A stretch of DNA of 64,000 nucleotides from Betaproteobacteria bacterium (GTDB lineage Bacteria; Pseudomonadota; Gammaproteobacteria; Burkholderiales; SG8-41), in the NCBI GenBank assembly GCA_028292435.1, contig JAQGMI010000176.1, forward strand, positions 1-64,000, written 5' to 3'. Under the pieces are notes generated by a model. That model saw nothing but the letters and a program-made list of their open reading frames with translations. It made no database searches and was not told the origin of the DNA. Shown in pieces: positions 32,187-40,229 of this stretch. The first letter of the stretch is position 1. Every line of letters starts with the position of its first letter. The translations under genes and the position numbers were made by a program.

Positions 32187-33815
32187 ATGACCAACGACGT
32201 GCATTTCCTCACCCTTGCTGAAGCAGGCGACCTCATTCGCGCCAAAAAACTTTCGCCGCTCGAGTACACCGAAGCGCTCATCAAGCGCATCGAAACCTTC
32301 GAGCCGCAGTTAAGCGCATTTATCACGCGCACCTTCGAGCTCGCGCGCCAGCACGCGCGCGCGGCCGAAGCTGAAATTGCAGCCGGCAAGTATCGCGGGC
32401 CGCTGCACGGCGTGCCGTTCGCGCTCAAGGATATTTACGATACCAAAGGCATCCTGACCTCCGGCGGCTCCAAAGTCTGTAAGGACAATATCCCGACGGA
32501 AGATGCGACGACGACGCGTCGCCTGTTCGATGCGGGCATGGTTCTGCTCGGTAAATTGCAAACGCACGAATTCGCGCACGGCGGACCGTCGTTCGATCTG
32601 CCGTGGCCGCCGTCGCGCAATCCCTGGCACTTGGAGCATTTCACCGGCGGCTCGTCGAGCGGCTCGGCATCGGCGCTCGCTGCCGGCCTGGTTCCCGCAT
32701 CGCTCGGGTCGGACACCGGTGGCTCGATTCGCGGTCCTTCGTCATTCTGCGGTCTCAGCGGACTCATGCCGACTTCCGGCCTTGTAAGCCGCGCCGGCGT
32801 CATCCCGAACTCGTTTACGTTTGACCACTGCGGCCCGATGGCCCGCACCGTCGAGGACTGCGCGATCCTGCTGCAGGCATTAGCCGGCTTCGACGCGAAA
32901 GATGCCGGCAGCATCGCGAGCGAAATTCCCGACTATCACGCGGCGCTGCAAGGTGACATCAAAGGACTGCGCATCGGCGTGCTGCGCCATTATTGGGAAA
33001 AAGACTCGCCCGCGCATCCCGATCTCGCCAAAGCGATGGACGCGGCAATCGATCAATTTAAAAAACTCGGCGCGAAGGTCGAAGATTGCCAGACGCGGCC
33101 GATGCAGGATTCGTTCGACACCAAGGTCGTCATCGCTGAAAGCGAAATTTATTCGATTCATTACGACAATCTCAAGTCGCGCCCCGGCGATTTCGGCCGC
33201 GACTTCCTGGGCCGCGTGCTGCCGGCATGCCTCTTCCAGTCGTCGGACTACGTGCAGGCCGCGCGCGAGCATCGCAAAATCATCGCATCGGTCACGCCGC
33301 TCTTCCAAAAGTACGATGTGCTGCTCGCCGCCGGATTCGGCCCCGCGCCGCGCCTCGATCAGCAGCGGACCGCGTCCTTCTGGCAGAAATCCAACGTGTT
33401 TACGCCTTCGAACGTGTGGGGCGGCCCTTCGCTCGCCTTGCCGGTTGGCATGAGCGGCGCTTTCCCGCTCGGCATGCAGATCATCGGTCGTCCATTCGCA
33501 GAAGCGACGGTGTTGCGCGCGGGCCATGCTTATCAGCGCGCAACCGACTGGCACACGCGGCATCCTCAACTCGCAGCCGGCACGCCGCAGCCGAAACTCG
33601 AGCCGAAGGGCAACGACCCGGTCGCCGCCGACATCGACGCGAAAACGCGCGACTTCGTGTTACGCACTGCCGAGCGCGCGGGTCTCAAGCTGAACGAAGT
33701 GCAAACGACGATATTGCTCGAGACCGCGCCGTTCGCGCTCGCGATGGCCGAACGCATCCGCAAGCCGCGTAACCGCATGGAAGAGCCGTCGCTGGTGTTT
33801 CGCTTTCCCGGCTGA
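32187..33815 (+). CDS. Amidase-signature family hydrolase, 542 aa
   Basis: The Ser-cisSer-Lys triad is visible: Lys81 in GVPFALKDIY, the cis-Ser in GGSSSGSASA (156-158), and nucleophile Ser180 in GSDTGGSIRGP. The family hydrolyses carboxamides or acts as an allophanate or GatA-type amidase. No GatB/C genes are near, so a catabolic role is likely. The C-terminal extension from about residue 450 is long for the family. It leads a three-gene operon with a Bug receptor (5 bp gap) and an M14-type deacylase, suggesting uptake and stepwise hydrolysis of an N-acyl or amide compound. Confidence 0.9.
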   Translation: MTNDVHFLTLAEAGDLIRAKKLSPLEYTEALIKRIETFEPQLSAFITRTFELARQHARAAEAEIAAGKYRGPLHGVPFALKDIYDTKGILTSGGSKVCKDNIPTEDATTTRRLFDAGMVLLGKLQTHEFAHGGPSFDLPWPPSRNPWHLEHFTGGSSSGSASALAAGLVPASLGSDTGGSIRGPSSFCGLSGLMPTSGLVSRAGVIPNSFTFDHCGPMARTVEDCAILLQALAGFDAKDAGSIASEIPDYHAALQGDIKGLRIGVLRHYWEKDSPAHPDLAKAMDAAIDQFKKLGAKVEDCQTRPMQDSFDTKVVIAESEIYSIHYDNLKSRPGDFGRDFLGRVLPACLFQSSDYVQAAREHRKIIASVTPLFQKYDVLLAAGFGPAPRLDQQRTASFWQKSNVFTPSNVWGGPSLALPVGMSGAFPLGMQIIGRPFAEATVLRAGHAYQRATDWHTRHPQLAAGTPQPKLEPKGNDPVAADIDAKTRDFVLRTAERAGLKLNEVQTTILLETAPFALAMAERIRKPRNRMEEPSLVFRFPG

Positions 33816-33820
33816 ACGCG

Positions 33821-34798
33821 ATGGCGTCATCGCTTCGATTCATCGCCGTCGTGCTCGCATTTATCGTTAGCACGCCGGCGTGGCCGCAGTCAACCTGGAA
33901 GCCCGAGAAAAACGTCGAGATCATCGTGCCCGCGGCACCCGGCGCGGCGTTCGACACGACCGGCCGCACCTTGCAGCGGCTGTTGCAGGATCAGAAGATA
34001 CTGCCCGGCTCGAGCAGCGTCATCAACAAAGCGGGCGGCGGCGGCGTCATTGCCATGAACTATCTCAATGCGCATCCAGGCGACGCCAACTATCTGTTCG
34101 TGATGACGGCCAGCGTCCTGACGAACCATATTCTCGGCGTGTCGAAGGATACCTACACCGATTTCACGCCGCTTTCGATGCTGTTCAGCGAATATCTCGC
34201 GTACGGCGTGCGCGCCGATTCGCCGATTAAAACAGCGAAGGATCTCGCCGATGCCTTGCGCAAGGACCCGACGAAATACAGCATCGCCGTTGCCACCAGC
34301 CGCGGCGGCGCGCTGCACATCGCGACCGGACTTGCGCTCAAAGCGGCGGGCGTCGACGTCAAGAAACTGCGCATCGTCGTGTTCAATGCGAACGCCGAAT
34401 CACTGACGTCAATGCTGGGCGGCCATGTCGACGTTGCCGTGTCGACGGTCAACAGCTTCGTGCCGCATGCGCAGGCAGGTAAATTACGCGTGATCGCCGT
34501 GTCGTCGCCGCGCCGGCTCAAAGGTTTCGCCGATGCGCCGACATGGAAAGAACAAGGAATCAACTCGGAGTACGCCAGCTGGCGCGGCATGATGGGCCCG
34601 CGCGGACTCAACGCCGCGCAGACCGCCTATTGGGAAGATGTTTTTGGCAAGTTGACGCGTAGCGACGAATGGCGACAGGACGTTGAAAAGAATTTGTGGG
34701 AAGTCACGTACAAAGGCAGCCGCGACTCGACGCGCGAAATGGAACAGCATTACGACGAGATGCGGCGCATGCTCATCGAGCTCGAACTGGTCAAATAG
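33821..34798 (+). CDS. Bug/TctC-family periplasmic solute-binding protein (WxP-type), 325 aa
   Basis: A signal peptide ends near residue 22 (PAWP|QST). The mature N-terminus WKPEKNVEIIVPAAPG, then FDTTGR, places it with the receptors at 4465 and 61358. TDFTPLSMLFSEYLAYGVRA and SPIKTAKDLADALRKDP are shared with 4465. It lies between an amidase and an M14-type deacylase with gaps of 5 and 33 bp, so the ligand probably carries an amide or N-acyl group (inference). Confidence 0.92.
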   Translation: MASSLRFIAVVLAFIVSTPAWPQSTWKPEKNVEIIVPAAPGAAFDTTGRTLQRLLQDQKILPGSSSVINKAGGGGVIAMNYLNAHPGDANYLFVMTASVLTNHILGVSKDTYTDFTPLSMLFSEYLAYGVRADSPIKTAKDLADALRKDPTKYSIAVATSRGGALHIATGLALKAAGVDVKKLRIVVFNANAESLTSMLGGHVDVAVSTVNSFVPHAQAGKLRVIAVSSPRRLKGFADAPTWKEQGINSEYASWRGMMGPRGLNAAQTAYWEDVFGKLTRSDEWRQDVEKNLWEVTYKGSRDSTREMEQHYDEMRRMLIELELVK

Positions 34799-34831
34799 TT
34801 TTTACCACGACGTAATTTTTTGGAGACCTGC

Positions 34832-35842
34832 ATGAGCGTTGTAACCGGCCCGCGCTGGGCCAGCGAAAAAGAAGGCCGCAGTTTCACCCGCTTTCCCGTC
34901 ACGACCATGCTGAATGGCGCCGAGCTGACGATTCCGCTGCACGTGATCACCGGCCGCAATCCGGGCCCGACGTTCGGCATCATCACCAACACGCACGGCG
35001 ACGAATTCCTGGCGACGATCGCCATTCGTGAATTCATCGGCAAGCTCGCTACCGCGCAGTTGAGCGGCCGCATCGTGCTCGTATCGGTCGCGAATCCGAT
35101 GGCGACCGCCGGCTTCGGCCGCCTGACGCCCGAACAGCACGGCCGCACCGATCTGCACGAAGTGTATCCAGGCAACGCGCGCGGCAATACGACGCAGATG
35201 ATTGCGGCCGCGATCACCGAAAATGTGCTGCATCACGTTGACGCGCTGATCGACTTTCATTCGGGCGGCAGCGGCGGACGGCTGCAGGCGCGCGTCGATC
35301 ACAACAGCAAAGCGTCGGCCGAGCTCAAAGAAAAAAATATCGCGCTGGCGCGCGCGTTCGGCGCGCCTTTCGTGCACGAGAATGAATTCGCGGGCTCGGC
35401 GGCGCACTACCTGAACTCACGCGATGTCGTCGCCGTGAATCCCGAAGTCGGCGGCTGCTACCTCGGCCCGGCGACGTCGCGCTACTACACTCAGATGATG
35501 GTGAACGGACTGGACGGCATGCTGCGGCATCTGGGCATGCTCAAAGGCAAGCCCGCAGCGGCGCGCCAAATTCATTTCGATACCAAAGCCCGCCGCGAGC
35601 TGCGGCCACGCGTGAGCGGATATCTGGTCTCTCATTTTGAAGAACCGCAGCAGCTCGGCACGCTGATCAAAAGCGGCACTCGCCTGGGCGAAGTGGTCGA
35701 TCTTTACAGTTACGAGGTGATTGAAACGATCGACGCGCCTTTCGACGGCTATCTCTTTTTCTCGCGCTACTCGGGCATGGTCGGCGCCGGCACCCAGGCG
35801 TTCGCGCTCGCCGAAGCCGCGGGGTCTAAGTCGATCGGCTAG
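34832..35842 (+). CDS. Succinylglutamate desuccinylase/aspartoacylase-type (M14) zinc deacylase, 336 aa
   Basis: I start at the ATG at 34832, six bases after GGAG, rather than an in-frame TTG upstream. The zinc ligands are in NTHGDEF (H55, E58) and DFHSGGS (H143). The catalytic Glu is in VNPEVGG (E205). A C-terminal beta domain (FEEPQQLGTLIKSGTRLGEV) resembles the family's. These cytoplasmic enzymes remove acyl groups from amino acids or similar. Third gene of the amidase-Bug operon. Confidence 0.89.
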   Translation: MSVVTGPRWASEKEGRSFTRFPVTTMLNGAELTIPLHVITGRNPGPTFGIITNTHGDEFLATIAIREFIGKLATAQLSGRIVLVSVANPMATAGFGRLTPEQHGRTDLHEVYPGNARGNTTQMIAAAITENVLHHVDALIDFHSGGSGGRLQARVDHNSKASAELKEKNIALARAFGAPFVHENEFAGSAAHYLNSRDVVAVNPEVGGCYLGPATSRYYTQMMVNGLDGMLRHLGMLKGKPAAARQIHFDTKARRELRPRVSGYLVSHFEEPQQLGTLIKSGTRLGEVVDLYSYEVIETIDAPFDGYLFFSRYSGMVGAGTQAFALAEAAGSKSIG

Positions 35843-35884
35843 AAAGCCGCGCGTGGCAACAAGCTGCCGGATCTGCTTTGTAAC

Positions 35885-36079
35885 TTAATTCAGATCGATG
35901 CCGACGACGTCATTGCCTTCGAATTCGTCCGGTACCGTACCGTCGCCGATGCCGGTGACCATGGCGGCCATGGACTCGCTCAGTTTGACGAAATATTCGT
36001 CGCTGATCGGATCATAAAATCGCTGGCCGAGCGCGACTTCGTTAAATTTGACGCGGTGACGATTGGGGCGGGCGCTCAT
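35885..36079 (-). CDS. Small acidic protein, 64 aa, unrecognised
   Basis: An ATG-to-TAA frame of 64 codons with sensible composition: a basic start (MSARPNRHRVKFNEV), a central FYDPISDEYFVKLSES and an acidic end. It looks like a compact beta protein or a small partner. GTGAG lies upstream of the start. It is 76 bp downstream of the LeuD-like gene on the same strand and might be the last gene of that operon. No function can be given. Confidence 0.6.
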   Translation of the reverse strand: MSARPNRHRVKFNEVALGQRFYDPISDEYFVKLSESMAAMVTGIGDGTVPDEFEGNDVVGIDLN

Positions 36080-36155
36080 GCGAACTCACTGATGTTATTT
36101 TGCTGAAGTTCCAATTGTACCGGCTAACCCGGGATTTCTACAGACCTGCGTAGCG

Positions 36156-36665
36156 TCACTTGGCAGCCGTTTTAGGCGCGACATAGCCTTCGGTTTCAAG
36201 CAATTGAAACAGCCCGCCGGCCTGCATTAATTTTCGCAATGCATCGGGCAGCGGCGAGGCCTTGAGCGCAGTACCCGTCCGCTGGTTGCGCACGGTGTAA
36301 TCCTCAAACGAGACCTCGGCGATATCCCCCTCGTTGAACGCCGCTTCGATACCGGCGCACTCGATGGCGGGAAAACCGAAGTTCACACTGTTGCGGAAAA
36401 ACAGCCCGTTGATCGATTCGGCGACCAGACAGCCGAGCTTGAGATTGCGCAGTGAGCGCGCGGCCGGCCGGCTCGAGCCCATGCCGAAATTGCGGCCGCC
36501 GATCAGGATGTCGCCGGGCTTGACGAGATCGGTCCAGCCGGGACGATTTGCCGAGAAGACGAATTTCACCTGCTCTTCCGGCGTCAGATAGAACGCGCGA
36601 TTCGGCAGAATCAGATCGGTGTTGATGTTGTCGGGAAATTTCCAGACTCTGGCTTCAAATTTCAC
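36156..36665 (-). CDS. LeuD/aconitase-family small subunit (hydro-lyase swivelling domain), 169 aa
   Basis: The swivelling domain of a two-subunit aconitase-family hydratase. NINTDLILPNRAFYL carries the NTD motif near residue 15. GGRNFGMGSSRPAARSL near residue 57-73 is the substrate-carboxylate loop (GxGSSR). VNFGFPAIECAG follows. The length is close to LeuD/HacB. It pairs with the large subunit at 36840; the two are separated by a 174-bp gap filled by repeat copy B. With the lyase upstream, biosynthesis of leucine is not the obvious role. Confidence 0.88.
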   Translation of the reverse strand: MKFEARVWKFPDNINTDLILPNRAFYLTPEEQVKFVFSANRPGWTDLVKPGDILIGGRNFGMGSSRPAARSLRNLKLGCLVAESINGLFFRNSVNFGFPAIECAGIEAAFNEGDIAEVSFEDYTVRNQRTGTALKASPLPDALRKLMQAGGLFQLLETEGYVAPKTAAK

Positions 36666-36686
36666 ATTGACTCCCGAAAGATCTTG

Positions 36687-36824
36687 AACCGCAAAGGACG
36701 CGAAGGACGCAAAGGAAAAGCGAAACCCAACGGACTATCATGCGACGATCCAAAAGAAACAATGCTGACATCGGTTGCATTCATCTGTTATCGCTTTTTT
36801 GCCTTTCTTCGCGTCCTTTGCGGT
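36687..36824. repeat. Long intergenic hairpin of 9-bp AAGGACGC units, copy B
   Basis: The left arm from 36687 reads AACCGC then AAAGGACGC, GAAGGACGC and AAAGGAAAAG. The right arm (about 36801-36824) is GCCTTTCTTCGCGTCCTTTGCGGT in two halves. The loop closes further by AAAAGCGA pairing with TCGCTTTT. It lies inside the LeuC-LeuD-like operon, between the large-subunit stop and the small-subunit start. Confidence 0.9.
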
Positions 36825-36839
36825 GAAAGGGTCGGACCT

Positions 36840-38093
36840 TTAATTCAAGTATTCGCCGGGATGCGCGATCGCACCCTTGATCGCCGATGCAGCAACCGTT
36901 GCAGGCGAGGCCATATAGACTTTGGAACTCGGATCGCCCATGCGGCCCTTGAAGTTACGCGTGCTCGCAGTGATGCACACTTCTTCCGGTCCGAGCACGC
37001 CCATGTGTCCGCCGCCGCAAGCGCCGCACGTCGGATTGGTGATGACGGCGCCCGCCTCGACGAGCGTCGCGATGACGCCCGAGCGCACCGCATTGAGATA
37101 CACGTGCTGCGAACCGGGCGTGATAATCAGCCGCGTTTTCGTCGACACTTTGCGTCCGGCTAGCACGCGTGCCGCCAGCGTCAAGTCGTCGAGCGTGCCG
37201 TTGGCGCACGAGCCGATGAATGCCTGATCGATTTTCGTACCGGCGACCTCGCCGACGGCGCGTGAATTCCTGAGCACCGAATCGGGCAAGGCGACGAGCG
37301 GCTCGAGCTTACCCAAGTCAATCTCGCGCACATCAGCGTACCGGGCGTCGGCGTCTGGATGCACTGGCTCGATGGTGGTCTTGCCGCAAGCGCGCAGATA
37401 ATTTTCGAGGACTGCATCCGCTTCAAAGGTCGCGAATTCACACGACAACTCGGCGCCCATCGTCGACAAGGTCTTGCGCGCGCTCATCGACAGGCCGGCG
37501 ATGCCGGGACCGCCGAATTCGACGTTCTGCGTCGCATGATCGCCGTACGTGCCCGCGATGTGCAGAAACACGTCTTTCGTTGTGACGCCATCGCGCAAAG
37601 CGCCCGTCAATTCATAGCGCACAGTCGTGCCGACGCGAAACCATGTCTCGCCTTTGGCCGCGGCATACATGACATCCGGCCCGCCCACCCCGCGCGCGAT
37701 GCAATTGAAAGCGCCGGCGCTGCAAGTGTGCGAATCGCTGCACACGAGCACGGTGCCAGGCAGCGCGTAACCTTCGTCGGCGACGACCTGGTGACAGATA
37801 CCCTGCCCGCCACCCACATCGTGAAAGCGCGCGATGCCGAATTTTTCGACGAACTTGCGGGCGGTGCGATGAGCGCCCGCGCTCTGGATGGTCGGCGCCG
37901 GCACGCGATGATCGAGAATGACGACGACGCGCTCGGGATGCTCCATCTTGAGCATGTCCTGCCAGATACTCGGCATGAAATTGTTGTCGAACAGCACGAC
38001 GGTATCGACGTCCACCGTCACCAGGTCCCCGGCGGCCACGCGGTCGCGACCGCTTTTTTTCGCAAGAATCTTTTCCGCGATTGTCATGCCCAT
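36840..38093 (-). CDS. LeuC/aconitase-family large subunit ([4Fe-4S] hydro-lyase), 417 aa
   Basis: Aconitase-family catalytic subunit of the short (homoaconitase/IPMI archaeal-like) type. CSDSHTCSAGAFNCIARGVGG is split by the conserved His-Thr and first-domain loop near residue 120. Cluster cysteines are in AFIGSCANGTLDD and in PTCGACGGGHMG, the expected C + CxxC arrangement. It would isomerise or hydrate a methylated or unsaturated dicarboxylate. It lies between an isocitrate-lyase-family gene (70 bp upstream) and its small subunit, an arrangement similar to dimethylmaleate hydratase/lyase systems. Confidence 0.89.
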   Translation of the reverse strand: MGMTIAEKILAKKSGRDRVAAGDLVTVDVDTVVLFDNNFMPSIWQDMLKMEHPERVVVILDHRVPAPTIQSAGAHRTARKFVEKFGIARFHDVGGGQGICHQVVADEGYALPGTVLVCSDSHTCSAGAFNCIARGVGGPDVMYAAAKGETWFRVGTTVRYELTGALRDGVTTKDVFLHIAGTYGDHATQNVEFGGPGIAGLSMSARKTLSTMGAELSCEFATFEADAVLENYLRACGKTTIEPVHPDADARYADVREIDLGKLEPLVALPDSVLRNSRAVGEVAGTKIDQAFIGSCANGTLDDLTLAARVLAGRKVSTKTRLIITPGSQHVYLNAVRSGVIATLVEAGAVITNPTCGACGGGHMGVLGPEEVCITASTRNFKGRMGDPSSKVYMASPATVAASAIKGAIAHPGEYLN

Positions 38094-38163
38094 GGTTAAA
38101 CCCCTGAACTCGTTGCCTGCTGTTCGTTATGCGCTTCCCCGGCATCCTTCGTGTTCAATGCAT

Positions 38164-39060
38164 CTATCCCTGGCTGGCAAATTTCCGTTCCAGCTCGTCG
38201 AGCTCTTTCATGCCCATCAAATCGTTGAGCTCGTCGAATGACGCCAGCAGATCCGGGCGGTCGACCACGCGATTGTGGGTGACGACGTCTTCTTTAAAAA
38301 CGGCCATCGCGTTCATCATACCTTTGAGCGCGGCGGTCGACAGTATGCGCGGGTAACTAACGCCGCCGACGCCAAGATCCTGCAACTGCTTCGGCGACAT
38401 CAGCGGCGTGGTTTTGCGCGAGCGCAGGCCGAGCCCCATGTTGACGATCAGCGGCTTGGGCACTCCTTTCGCGACCTTCGCGATGTCTTCCTTCGACAAC
38501 AGCGCGTCGGCATACATCACGTCGGCACCCGCTTCGGCGTACATATTCAGACGGCGGATTGCTTCGTCGACGCCATGCGGACCTGCTGCATCGGTGCGTG
38601 ACACGATCACAAAATCCTGATCGCGGCGCGCGTCAACTGCCGCCTTCACTTTTTGCACCATCTCTTCGGCCGGTATGCACGACTTGCCTGCCATGTGGCC
38701 GCAGCGCTTGGGCCAGACCTGGTCTTCGAACATCAACGCGGCCATGCCGGCTTTCTCGAACGCGCGCACGACGAAGTGCACGGTCATCGCATTGCCGTAG
38801 CCGGTGTCGGCGTCGGCGCGCAGCAAAAGGTCCGTGCAGTCGGCGAGGCGACGCGCGTTGTTGAGATTTTCATCGAACGTCATCACGCCGCGGTCGGCCC
38901 AGCCCATGCGGCTTTCCGATACGCCGGCACCCGAAATCGACGCCGTCTTGAATCCCGAATGCTCGACGAGCCGCGCGGTGTAACCGTCATAGATGCCGGG
39001 TTGAATCAGAATTTCCGGTGCATACATCAAATCCTTGAACTGCCGACCTTTGCTTGCCAT
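38164..39060 (-). CDS. Isocitrate lyase/PEP mutase-family lyase, 298 aa
   Basis: I chose ATG 39060, preceded by AGAGGAG, over a longer upstream frame. Motifs in order are ILIQPGIYDGYTARLVEHSGF (substrate-binding Asp), LLLRADADTGYGNAM (metal-binding Asp-x-Asp), FEDQVWPKRCGHMAGK (the KRCGH catalytic loop near residue 117-121) and VSRTDA. This subfamily includes 2-methylisocitrate and 2,3-dimethylmalate lyases and oxaloacetate decarboxylases. It is first gene of the operon with the LeuC/LeuD-like subunits and is divergent from a second family member at 39294. Confidence 0.9.
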   Translation of the reverse strand: MASKGRQFKDLMYAPEILIQPGIYDGYTARLVEHSGFKTASISGAGVSESRMGWADRGVMTFDENLNNARRLADCTDLLLRADADTGYGNAMTVHFVVRAFEKAGMAALMFEDQVWPKRCGHMAGKSCIPAEEMVQKVKAAVDARRDQDFVIVSRTDAAGPHGVDEAIRRLNMYAEAGADVMYADALLSKEDIAKVAKGVPKPLIVNMGLGLRSRKTTPLMSPKQLQDLGVGGVSYPRILSTAALKGMMNAMAVFKEDVVTHNRVVDRPDLLASFDELNDLMGMKELDELERKFASQG

Positions 39061-39293
39061 TTCGGAGCACTCCTCTGAAACCAGATATTGAAAACGTTGA
39101 CGGCATCGATGAACGCCAGGTTCAGGCGATGTAAGGATGTTCATTGCAATGCGTGCGGCGCCTGCAACTGACGCAATCTTACTCCGGCTGGTGTTGAACA
39201 CCATCTTGCCTCCCGCGCACTGTTATCATTTCAACGCTGAATCGAGCCGTTCGCGCAACGAGGGTTGAACCGGGTTTCAAGGAGAAATCATTC

Positions 39294-40229
39294 ATGAAAG
39301 ACAAAGTCACAACGCGCTTGCGCCATCTGCTCGCGCAGAAGAAAACACTGGTGAAACCCGGCGCGCACAACGCGCTGGCCGCGCGCATCATCGAGCAAGC
39401 GGGATTTTCCTGTTGCGGCGTGACCGGCTACGGCGTTTCGGTGTCGTTGCTTGGACGGCCTGATGTCGGGCTCACGACAATGTCCGAAGTCGTGATGGTT
39501 GCGCGCTACGTTGCGCAGGCGGTGGACATCCCCGTCATCGCGGATGCCGACACCGGCTTCGGCAATGCGATCAACGTGATGCGCACGGTCGAAGAATTCA
39601 TCGGCGCCGGCGTCGCGGCGATTCATATCGAAGATCAGGTGGCGCCCAAGCGCTGCGGCCACGTCGCGGGCAAGGAAGTGATTCCGCTCGGCGAGATGGT
39701 CGGGAAAATGCGTGCGGCCGAGCGCGTGCGGCGCGAGCTCGATCCGGATTTTCTGCTGATCGCCCGCTGCGACGCGCGCGGCGTCGCCGGCGGCAGCGTT
39801 GACGACCTGATCACGCGCGCGAATGCGTATCTCGATTCGGGCGCGGACATGATTTTTCCTGAAGCGTTGACGAGCGAAGCCGAAGTCGAGCGCTGCGCGC
39901 GCGAAATCAAAGGACCGCTGCATTACAACCGCACGGGCGTGTCGCCTCGATTGACGTTGGCGCAGTTGAACGACTACGGCATTGCGATCGTGAGCAACGC
40001 GACGGGCGCATTGCGCTCGTCGATGATTGCGATGTGGGATTACATGAATACATTTGCTAAAGAAGACGTCGAGTTCGTCAAGGCATTCACCGAACAGCAC
40101 CGCAATCACCCGGCCGGCGACCTGCACGCGTTCGTCGGTTTCGCCGAAATCAAAAAGCTCGAGGAGGAATTCCTCGCCGCGGACGACGTCGCCCGAAAAT
40201 ATGCAGGCGCGATCGGGTTTCAGCCGTGA
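39294..40229 (+). CDS. Isocitrate lyase/PEP mutase-family lyase, 311 aa
   Basis: The second member of this family, divergent from the one at 38164. TLVKPGAHNALAARIIEQAGF, VIADADTGFGNAIN, IEDQVAPKRCGHVAGK and LLIARCDARGVAGG are the substrate, metal and catalytic motifs. AAGGAG lies 9 bases before the ATG. The next gene, a Bug receptor, starts at a GTG overlapping this stop (GTGA), so receptor and lyase are translationally coupled. The ligand is plausibly the lyase substrate or precursor (inference). Confidence 0.9.
   Translation: MKDKVTTRLRHLLAQKKTLVKPGAHNALAARIIEQAGFSCCGVTGYGVSVSLLGRPDVGLTTMSEVVMVARYVAQAVDIPVIADADTGFGNAINVMRTVEEFIGAGVAAIHIEDQVAPKRCGHVAGKEVIPLGEMVGKMRAAERVRRELDPDFLLIARCDARGVAGGSVDDLITRANAYLDSGADMIFPEALTSEAEVERCAREIKGPLHYNRTGVSPRLTLAQLNDYGIAIVSNATGALRSSMIAMWDYMNTFAKEDVEFVKAFTEQHRNHPAGDLHAFVGFAEIKKLEEEFLAADDVARKYAGAIGFQP

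Noticed and set aside
36156..38093. Leucine biosynthesis leuCD
   Set aside because: The sequence family fits, but no leuA or leuB is present and the adjacent gene is a lyase, so I did not assign the biosynthetic names.
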